DNA of 6,946 nt from an uncultured Acidobacteriota bacterium. GTDB taxonomy: Bacteria; Acidobacteriota; Blastocatellia; Pyrinomonadales; Pyrinomonadaceae. Within the stretch, counting starts at the first letter, position 1. Each line of letters opens with the position of its first letter. The position numbers and the translations under genes are program-made. The notes beneath the pieces were generated by a model. The model was given only the letters and a program-made list of their open reading frames with translations. It searched no databases and had not been told where the DNA came from. Location of the stretch: positions 1 through 6,946 of the forward strand of contig CADEFG010000265.1 in the NCBI GenBank assembly GCA_902826505.1. Reading direction: 5' to 3'. Positions 1-4,824 of this stretch are shown here, piece after piece.

Positions 1-5
1 AAACG

Positions 6-57
6 GCACTTTGATATGTTTGCATTCAGCAAATATTTCAAAGTGCTTTTTCTTTTT
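6..57 (+). terminator. Terminator-like hairpin in the leader of the BON-like gene
   Basis: Positions 6-23 pair with 29-46 around a 5-nt loop. The 18-step stem has one T/T mismatch (15/37) and one G-T pair (18/34), and the base is GCACTTTGA against TCAAAGTGC. A T-rich run (47-57, TTTTTCTTTTT) follows at once, so it has the form of an intrinsic terminator. The GGAG ribosome binding site of the next gene begins at 58, directly after the T run, which leaves no room for a promoter between them. It either ends an upstream transcription unit with some read-through, or acts as an attenuator for the gene at 67. The structure is seen; the regulatory role is inferred. Confidence 0.75.
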
Positions 58-61
58 GGAG
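58..61 (+). promoter_or_regulatory. Ribosome binding site that fixes the start at 67
   Basis: GGAG lies 5 nt before the ATG at 67. The upstream in-frame ATG at 16 has no such motif and sits inside the hairpin stem. Starting at 67 also gives a protein that opens directly with a signal-peptide-like segment, so 67 is the preferred start. Confidence 0.8.
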
Positions 62-66
62 ATTTT

Positions 67-1002
67 ATGCGAACTCTAATTAAAATAACTGCCGTCATAT
101 TCTATTTTTCCTTGTGCATTTGCGCTCAACAGTTATCGCGCCCTCAAAAGATTGAAGAATTACGAAGGCTCAAGACAAAAATCGAGCAAGCGCAAAATCA
201 AATTGACCAAATGCAGGAGCAGCATCAAAAAATCCGTGAAGCGCTGTTTTTTATAAATGAAAAAGACGCCGAAGAGGCTAAAAGAATCGGCGCCCAAGCA
301 CACCGACTATTCCCCGACGGGATTTTGGATGATCTGGTCGATTACCCGGAAGGTGATAGCGCGTCAAATTATTTTTTCGGTGAAATTGGGGGCGAATATA
401 ATTGTCCGGCAATCTGGTTCAAGAACGGCACGCTTGATTTCGGCGACGCATTTGCGAATAGAACTGGATTTATCGCTAATCTCGGCGGAACACTGCTCGA
501 AACCATCAGTGAAAAAAATCCTGAATTTTTGGCGCTCGCTAAATATCAGCCGCCGCCGGACATTAAAAATATCAAAAGCGAATATGAATCAGACGGCTTG
601 ACTTTCAAAAACAAGGCGGTCGTGACGGTTGGAAATACTTATCTTATACGCGCCATCAGTTTGGGAAAAGGCGACGGAATCTTTGCGATCAAAGTTCACC
701 GCAAAGATTCTGACGGAAGTATCATTATTTTTGTTAAAACGATCAAGATTCTCGAATCGAAAAACACACGAGAAATCGTTTCGACAAACGAGAAACCTTC
801 CCTTGAGATCGATTATGAAACTGTGCAAAATGTTCAAAATGCGATGTTACAAAAAGGATTTGATGATGTAACGGTTGACGGTTCGACCGTACCGATGACC
901 TTGCGTGGAACTGTTCCGAAGGGGAAATTATCACAAGTTATTCAGTTGGCTCAAGAAAACAATGGCGGAAAGCCGGTCAGAAATGAACTTACCGAAAAAT
1001 AA
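67..1002 (+). CDS. Exported coiled-coil protein with a BON-like C-terminal domain, function unknown
   Basis: This 311-residue protein is not one I can name. Residues 1-21 (MRTLIKITAV, then a hydrophobic run ending CAQ) look like a Sec signal peptide, so it should be periplasmic or outside the cell. The cysteines at 17 and 19 do not form a canonical lipobox. Residues 25-60 are rich in Glu, Gln, Lys and Arg with heptad-like spacing, consistent with a short coiled coil. Residues 100-235 are a mixed, probably beta-rich region with a VVTVGNTYLIRAIS stretch and a DSDGSIII stretch. Residues 250-311 resemble a BON domain: a helix with AMLQKGF, a strand DVTVDG, then MTLRGTVP, a second helix and a final GGKPVRNEL. 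BON domains usually bind membranes or other envelope components. The start at 67 is chosen over 16 because of the GGAG at 58-61. A strong terminator follows at once, so it is the last gene of its unit. BON assignment is moderate and the overall function is unknown. Confidence 0.8.
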   Translation: MRTLIKITAVIFYFSLCICAQQLSRPQKIEELRRLKTKIEQAQNQIDQMQEQHQKIREALFFINEKDAEEAKRIGAQAHRLFPDGILDDLVDYPEGDSASNYFFGEIGGEYNCPAIWFKNGTLDFGDAFANRTGFIANLGGTLLETISEKNPEFLALAKYQPPPDIKNIKSEYESDGLTFKNKAVVTVGNTYLIRAISLGKGDGIFAIKVHRKDSDGSIIIFVKTIKILESKNTREIVSTNEKPSLEIDYETVQNVQNAMLQKGFDDVTVDGSTVPMTLRGTVPKGKLSQVIQLAQENNGGKPVRNELTEK

Positions 1003-1004
1003 AT

Positions 1005-1038
1005 AAAAAGCCTGTTTGATTCCTCAAACAGGCTTTTT
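1005..1038 (+). terminator. Intrinsic terminator after the BON-like gene
   Basis: A perfect 15-bp stem (1005-1019 with 1024-1038, core GCCTGTTTGA/TCAAACAGGC) closes a TTCC loop and carries A5 and T5 at its base. It starts 3 nt after the stop codon. The A tract on one side and T tract on the other mean it could also work on minus-strand transcripts coming from the TPR gene. Confidence 0.93.
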
Positions 1039-1059
1039 CATATCTTGCGAAAAATCTAT

Positions 1060-1252
1060 TTTACGTGAATTCGGGATGAAAAGGTATCTGCGAAAATCCT
1101 GACAAATAATAAAACTTAGCGCTCCTTTGCAGTTAGAAAACAATTTTAACCGCAAAGGAGCGGTAAGTTTACACGCAAAATTTGCAGAGAAATCATCCAA
1201 ATTTGAGCAAATTGACGGCTTTTGATTATTTCTTATCCCGAATTCATGTTAA
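1060..1252. mobile_element. MITE-like nested palindrome, non-coding
   Basis: This stretch of about 190 bases holds no credible gene and is built of nested inverted repeats. The outer arms, 1063-1079 and 1233-1249, share the core TGAATTCGGGAT; 15 of 17 positions are Watson-Crick and two are G-T. The inner arms, 1112-1130 and 1152-1170, match at 18 of 19 (core GCTCCTTTGC/GCAAAGGAGC). The loop of the inner arms can pair further (1132-1138 with 1144-1150). Terminal inverted repeats, small size and lack of coding suggest a miniature non-autonomous transposable element sitting between two convergent genes. I see no convincing target-site duplication, so the exact ends and the transposon family are uncertain. 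It could instead be a REP-like or structured-RNA element. It is also the only large structure just after the TPR stop codon (1262) and may help end that transcript. Confidence 0.55.
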
Positions 1253-1261
1253 GTTTGCTGC

Positions 1262-2026
1262 TTATTTCTGATGAATGACCAGCAATTTATCTTGATAAAT
1301 GAACTCGTATAATTGCTGTGCAACTTGCGGATTGAGCGATTTGATCCGCCCGTATTGAGCCAAAGCCGATTGTTTATCTTTCGCGAACAGGTAAAGTTTC
1401 CCCAAAAAATAACGCGCCTGTGCGTCGTCAGGTTTGAGTTCGATCACCTTTTGGACGACTGAAACGGCTTCCCGGTATCGTTTTTGCCGCATAAATGCGT
1501 AGCCAAGATTTATCAGTGTCTCAGGATAATCAGGCTGAAGCTTTCTCGATTTTTCAAGCGCTTCAACCGCCGCTTGGAATTTTTCCCAACGGTTGTAAAG
1601 ACATCCGAGATTGTAATAAAAAACAAATATATCAGGTTTTTGGCGAATCGCTTCCTTTAGGGCAACAAGCGCATTATCATACTGCGAAAGTTCGGTAAAA
1701 GTTGCGCCGAGCTGATTATACGCGTCCGTATATGAAGGATTAAGCTTGATCGCTTTTTGAAACAAACTGACGGCTTTTTCAAATTCCTTCAGATGAAAAT
1801 GGACGGTACCGAGATTGAAATGAGCCTTGGCGAAATCCGGTTGAAGCGTGATCGCACGTTTAAATAACTTAGCCGCTTCCTTGTAATTTCCGGCGCCGGT
1901 CTCTTTGATTCCTTGCAGATTACAGCTTTCGGCTTCCGTTAGAACATCTTGCGCAGGCACGAAAACCGACAAAATCAAAAGGGTAAAAATCATTACCAAA
2001 AAATTTTCTACTGCATTTTTGGGCAT
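1262..2026 (-). CDS. Exported TPR-repeat protein (six repeats)
   Basis: This 254-residue protein begins with a signal peptide or anchor (residues 1-26: charged MPKN, hydrophobic core LVMIFTLLILSVFV, then PAQ). The rest is almost wholly six tandem 34-residue tetratricopeptide repeats, roughly 35-66, 67-100, 101-134, 135-168, 169-202 and 203-236. They show the usual pattern: W/N-x-x-L-G, Y/F at position 11, A at 20, and P at 32 (LQPDFA, LNPSYT, KPDIF, LQPDYP, KPDDA, LNPQVA). TPR arrays form a superhelix that binds partner proteins; no enzymatic domain is present. Location is probably periplasmic, as a scaffold or assembly factor. AAGGAG at 2038-2033 lies 7 nt before the ATG, giving strong support for the start. 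The gene is single: its 3' end runs into the MITE-like element and nothing on its strand adjoins closely upstream. The partner and role cannot be read from the sequence. Confidence 0.93.
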   Translation of the reverse strand: MPKNAVENFLVMIFTLLILSVFVPAQDVLTEAESCNLQGIKETGAGNYKEAAKLFKRAITLQPDFAKAHFNLGTVHFHLKEFEKAVSLFQKAIKLNPSYTDAYNQLGATFTELSQYDNALVALKEAIRQKPDIFVFYYNLGCLYNRWEKFQAAVEALEKSRKLQPDYPETLINLGYAFMRQKRYREAVSVVQKVIELKPDDAQARYFLGKLYLFAKDKQSALAQYGRIKSLNPQVAQQLYEFIYQDKLLVIHQK

Positions 2027-2032
2027 AGTTCG

Positions 2033-2038
2033 CTCCTT
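2033..2038 (-). promoter_or_regulatory. Strong ribosome binding site of the TPR gene, touching a hairpin
   Basis: On the minus strand AAGGAG lies 7 nt upstream of the ATG at 2026. Its first base is immediately next to the foot of the 17-bp hairpin at 2039-2077, so folding of the leader places the site at the base of the stem. Confidence 0.85.
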
Positions 2039-2077
2039 ACGGCTTCGGCGTGTTTCGTGAAAACACGCCGAAGCCGT
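2039..2077 (-). promoter_or_regulatory. Perfect 17-bp hairpin in the TPR gene leader
   Basis: 2039-2055 pairs without mismatch with 2061-2077 around a 5-nt loop (arm core CGGCTTCGGCGTG). On the minus strand it lies in the 5' leader of the TPR gene and is followed directly by AAGGAG, not by a T run, so it is not an intrinsic terminator for that strand. On the plus strand only TTCTTAAAT follows, a poor terminator tail, and no plus-strand gene precedes it. Likely roles are control of translation or of mRNA stability, or a REP-type palindrome. The structure is certain; the role is inferred. Confidence 0.7.
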
Positions 2078-2325
2078 TCTTAAATATGTGTTTTAATTAA
2101 GATTTAGATAACCCCGGATTGGCTAAATCTGGTTGCGTGGGTGATTTGCTCCGCATTAAGTCGCGTCGTTTGTAAATTTCTCAAAGACCTTTAGAAAATC
2201 GTCCGTTCTTACAGAAAAGCGGTAAAATTTCCATTGATGGAAATTTTCTTTCAATTAAATGTTTTTTGGTACATTCATTTTACTTAAAAACTGAGTCTTT
2301 CCATCTTTTTTATCCAATAATAACG
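2078..2325. other. Non-coding AT-rich gap between the TPR and M56 genes
   Basis: I see no gene here. Both neighbours lie on the minus strand, so the gap must hold the end of the BlaI/M56 operon transcript and the promoter of the TPR gene. It contains an 8-nt inverted repeat, AGATTTAG/CTAAATCT (2100-2107 and 2123-2130), and an 11-bp palindrome at 2224-2247. I could not pick out a convincing -35/-10 pair for the TPR gene; TTATCT with CATATT at 17-nt spacing (minus strand, about 2111-2083) is only a weak candidate. Confidence 0.6.
2224..2247. repeat. AT-rich palindrome, possible weak terminator of the BlaI/M56 operon
   Basis: AAAATTTCCAT (2224-2234) and ATGGAAATTTT (2237-2247) are perfect inverted repeats with a 2-nt centre. 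It lies about 80 nt beyond the M56 stop codon on the minus strand. The stem is AT-rich and ends in TTTT followed by ACCGCTTTT, so it could be a weak terminator, or a binding site for a dimeric regulator upstream of the TPR gene. The sequence does not decide between these. Confidence 0.4.
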
Positions 2326-4356
2326 TTATTTTGCCTTCGCTCTTGATTCGTCCCAGATTTTCTGGACGTTTTCGCTGACCTCGGGTTCGCTGCGCAATTG
2401 TTTGCCGCTTGCCATTTGCCAGCGTTCGAACCACGAAATGCCCGATTTGCCGTAAAAACTTTCCGGCGTTTGGTAGGCTTCGTCGGCGAGCGCCTCACTC
2501 ATCGGAACAAATTCGTAGCCGCGTTTTTCGATCATTCCGAAAAGATCGTCGGCTGAATCGGTGACCAAACGGCTCGGGGTGAGAACCATTGTCTGCGCAA
2601 TATCGCGTCCGAATATTTCCTGCGAATAGGTTTCGTAATGGTCGAACATCCGCGACATATAATTGATAAATTCGACGCGGATCTCGGTCATCGAACTCAG
2701 ATCGTTGTCGTTGCGCGCCAGATCATAAGCGTAGGAATACATCCATTCCTGATTGTCGATCGTGTATTTGACGGGCGCCAGACCTTTTTCGAGCAGTAAT
2801 TTTTCAAACCGAAGACGGTCGTCTGCCTTTTTGCCCGTGTTCAAAAAAGGATAGCTGAAAAACCTGAGCGGCAGATTTTTTTCTGCCAGAATCTTGCGCG
2901 CCAGCGCTTCGTTTTTCTCGACGCCGGCGACGTAATCTTCATACGGCGTCTCGTAAAACCAGACATGTTTGAAATTGCCGATGCCGATCTCAAATCCAGC
3001 GTCGCGCCACAAACGAACGATGTTTGCCCGCACCGGAAAAAGTTTTTCGCCGTCGGAAATCATTGAGCCTTGCAGAAAACCGATTGCCGGAACTTTATGC
3101 GATTTGAGTTTTTCGATCAATAAACGCATCGTCGCGTCCGCGTCTTTCGGCGGATTGGCGGTGCGGTCAAGCGGCGGAATCGAAACGAAACCGATCGCCA
3201 GTTTTCGATTTTTCGTTTTTGTCTGGGCATTGACAAACGATGTCTGATTAAACGAAAATACGATTAGTAAAACTGCCGGGATCAAAACCAAAGCCAAACC
3301 AGCCGACCAAGCAGATGAGCTTTGTTTTATCCCGGTATTTTTTTGTAAAATTTTTGTTATTCTTTGCATTAGATTACCTCCGTTTGCCGCCGTCGCAAAT
3401 CGCGGCGACACTGTTTGATTCGCCCGCGAGCGAATTTCCTCTAAGTTTGCCAAAGCCTTGGCGTAAGTAATGCGGGAGTTTTCAAAAATGCGCAAAACCT
3501 CGGCGTCCGCCGCAAATTCGCGTTCTTTGCGGATAACCGACGAAATCCACCACAGACACGGATGATAAAAAAATAGGACTTCAACGATGTTTTGCGCGAA
3601 ATTGACGAACGCGTCGTAACGCCGGATATGAACGAGCTCGTGTGCGATGATCGTTTCCAATTCCTTCGGATCGATTTGCAGAAAAACGCCTGCCGGAACG
3701 AGAATCACGGGTTTCAGCCAACCGGCGACGACCGGCGTTTCGATTAAATTCGACTGCAAAAATTTAACGCTCTGCGAGATCTTTAATTTCGCGCAGAGCG
3801 TTTGGAGTTTTTCCTGCCATTCGGAATCGGGCATGAAAGTCTGACGGGTTTTATAAAGGCGCAATTGCCAAATTCCGCCGCCGAGTCGAAACGCGAAAAA
3901 CGCTGCGCCCAAAAACCATAAACCGACGACCAACGGCAAAATGGCGGAAAAGTTTTTGTGAATGAAATACCGCAAATTTTCGATTGAAACAAAAGCGTTT
4001 TTGTCGTTCGCATTTGCCGTTTGATCTTCAGTTTTGGCGAGCGCCTCGAAATCTGCCGGGCGCCGCAAGTTTTCATTCAACGCTTCGGCGCGGTTCGATC
4101 TTGAGCCGGTGGTTTGGAAAAGATTTGCCGCAGAATTTTCCGAGGCAAGCTGGACAAAGGTTATCGCCGGCAGAACGAATGAAACGGCAAGCGCGAAAAC
4201 GGCCGCGAGATACCGCACGTTGGCGGAAAATTTGCACACACACCGCAAAAGCAAACACAATATAAGCGCGACCAGCGAGATTTGCGAGACGGAATGCAAG
4301 ATCGTCCACACGATCTTCTCGACAAGTGTTGAATTCGTGACAATCTCCAAGTTCAT
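2326..4356 (-). CDS. BlaR1-like M56 membrane metallopeptidase with a degenerate polysaccharide-deacetylase-like sensor domain
   Basis: This 676-residue protein is the membrane partner of the BlaI-type repressor encoded just upstream. Hydrophobic segments at about 11-37, 45-72, 136-158 and 350-369 fit the four-helix M56 layout. The peptidase motif is HELVH (H239, E240, H243) in IIAHELVHIRRYD. E280 in RKEREFAAD is the likely third zinc ligand, 41 residues after H239 as I recall for BlaR1. In that family the cytoplasmic protease, once activated by its outside domain, leads to cleavage of the repressor. Residues 385-676 should lie outside the membrane. They follow the NodB/polysaccharide-deacetylase pattern (KVPAIGFL; FEIGIGNFKH; LRFFSYPFLNTG; YTIDNQEW) instead of a penicillin-binding domain. 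The metal and catalytic motif TFDDxP reads GFVSIP (V391, S392), the first metal His is G460 while H464 remains, and the usual Arg of motif 3 is S501. Deacetylase activity is therefore unlikely and a ligand-sensing role is inferred. The ATG overlaps the repressor stop (ATGA); GGAG at 4371-4368 is 11 nt upstream, so coupling is likely. Confidence 0.93.
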   Translation of the reverse strand: MNLEIVTNSTLVEKIVWTILHSVSQISLVALILCLLLRCVCKFSANVRYLAAVFALAVSFVLPAITFVQLASENSAANLFQTTGSRSNRAEALNENLRRPADFEALAKTEDQTANANDKNAFVSIENLRYFIHKNFSAILPLVVGLWFLGAAFFAFRLGGGIWQLRLYKTRQTFMPDSEWQEKLQTLCAKLKISQSVKFLQSNLIETPVVAGWLKPVILVPAGVFLQIDPKELETIIAHELVHIRRYDAFVNFAQNIVEVLFFYHPCLWWISSVIRKEREFAADAEVLRIFENSRITYAKALANLEEIRSRANQTVSPRFATAANGGNLMQRITKILQKNTGIKQSSSAWSAGLALVLIPAVLLIVFSFNQTSFVNAQTKTKNRKLAIGFVSIPPLDRTANPPKDADATMRLLIEKLKSHKVPAIGFLQGSMISDGEKLFPVRANIVRLWRDAGFEIGIGNFKHVWFYETPYEDYVAGVEKNEALARKILAEKNLPLRFFSYPFLNTGKKADDRLRFEKLLLEKGLAPVKYTIDNQEWMYSYAYDLARNDNDLSSMTEIRVEFINYMSRMFDHYETYSQEIFGRDIAQTMVLTPSRLVTDSADDLFGMIEKRGYEFVPMSEALADEAYQTPESFYGKSGISWFERWQMASGKQLRSEPEVSENVQKIWDESRAKAK

Positions 4357-4736
4357 TTGTTTTTCTGCTCCGCTTCGGCGATCAAATTCCGAATTTCGGC
4401 GAGATCTTCTGCGCTTGCCGGTTTTGTTTCCAAAACGTGCTGGACGAGCTTCAGCGCCGAACCGCGAAACGCTTTTTCAAGCAGATCCGCAACAAGATTC
4501 TGCTGCGTTTCGGCTTGCGGCTGTTTGGCGCGATAAACGTGTGCTTTCGATTGTTTGTCGCGTTCGACGAGACCTTTTTCATTCATAATCTGCAGAAGTT
4601 TGAGAACGGTTGTATAAACGGTCGGCTTGCGTGCGTTGAGAACCTCGGCGACCTCGCGGACGGTTGCCGATTCCTTTTCCCATAAAACGGCGAGAATTTC
4701 GAGTTCGGCGGTTGTCGGTTTGCTTGATTTTGCCAT
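4353..4736 (-). CDS. BlaI/MecI/CopY-family transcriptional repressor
   Basis: This 127-residue protein has normal BlaI-family length. The N-terminal winged helix-turn-helix covers about residues 8-72: PTTAELEILAVLW opens helix 1, KPTVYTTVLKLLQIM (37-51) is the recognition helix, and the wing is KGLVERDKQSKAHVYRA. The C-terminal part (about 76-125, with AFRGSALKLV and AEDLAEIRNLI) is the dimerisation helices. Family members bind promoter dyads as dimers and are inactivated when the partner M56 protease triggers their cleavage. By alignment from memory with S. aureus BlaI, the Asn-Phe bond cut there corresponds to H100-V101 here. The stop overlaps the start of the M56 gene by 4 nt, so the two form an operon. 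The promoter just upstream contains a TACGAA/TTCGTA dyad between its -35 and -10, which points to self-repression. There is no strong Shine-Dalgarno before this ATG, and the leader is predicted to be very short. Confidence 0.95.
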   Translation of the reverse strand: MAKSSKPTTAELEILAVLWEKESATVREVAEVLNARKPTVYTTVLKLLQIMNEKGLVERDKQSKAHVYRAKQPQAETQQNLVADLLEKAFRGSALKLVQHVLETKPASAEDLAEIRNLIAEAEQKNK

Positions 4737-4751
4737 AGTTCGCTTACGAAG

Positions 4752-4780
4752 AAGTTACTACGAAGAATTTCGTATGTCAA
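4752..4780 (-). promoter_or_regulatory. Promoter of the BlaI/M56 operon
   Basis: On the minus strand a perfect -35 hexamer, TTGACA (4780-4775), is followed after 17 nt by TAACTT (4757-4752), a weaker -10 with the key first TA and last T. The start of transcription would fall about 8-10 nt before the ATG at 4736, leaving a very short leader. The whole 17-nt spacer except one base is the operator dyad. Confidence 0.7.
4759..4774. promoter_or_regulatory. Probable BlaI-type operator, dyad TACGAA-N4-TTCGTA
   Basis: TACGAAGAATTTCGTA is a 16-bp dyad with perfect 6-bp arms and a 4-nt centre, placed between the -35 and -10 of the repressor gene. Known BlaI/MecI operators are dyads with TAC...GTA outer bases at repressor promoters, which this fits. 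More half-sites lie nearby: TACGAA at 4745-4750 (expected transcription start of the repressor gene) and TTCGTA at 4799-4804 (putative nadB promoter). The dyad is seen; binding by this BlaI protein is inferred. Confidence 0.7.
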
Positions 4781-4787
4781 ACGGCGT

Positions 4788-4816
4788 TTGAAATTTAGTT
4801 CGTAAAAGTTCAGAAT
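4788..4816 (+). promoter_or_regulatory. Putative weak nadB promoter
   Basis: TTGAAA (4788-4793), a 17-nt spacer and CAGAAT (4811-4816, four of six consensus bases) end 8 nt before the nadB ATG. A TTCGTA half-site (4799-4804) lies in the spacer. The transcript would be nearly leaderless, which fits the lack of a clear Shine-Dalgarno before nadB (only GAG at 4819-4821). Alternatives within the 88-nt divergent region cannot be ruled out. Confidence 0.4.
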
Positions 4817-4824
4817 TTGAGTTT

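Noticed and set aside
16..66. Upstream in-frame ATG at 16 as the start of the BON-like gene
   Set aside because: It lies inside the hairpin stem, has no ribosome binding site, and would bury the signal peptide behind 17 extra residues; the ATG at 67 has GGAG at good spacing.
1060..1252. CRISPR array or repeat-spacer unit
   Set aside because: The repeats are inverted, not direct, there are only two pairs, and no cas gene is near.
2319..2330. Short palindrome AATAACGTTATT over the M56 stop codon
   Set aside because: At 12 bp and AT-rich it is easily expected by chance, and it has no terminator tail.
2326..4356. Beta-lactam resistance sensor (BlaR1/MecR1)
   Set aside because: No penicillin-binding SxxK/SxN/KTG set is visible in the C-terminal half, which follows a deacetylase-like pattern, and no beta-lactamase gene is in the window.
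4034..4588. Plus-strand open frame (184 codons) across the BlaI/M56 junction
   Set aside because: It is antisense to two well-recognised genes, with no motif or ribosome binding site.
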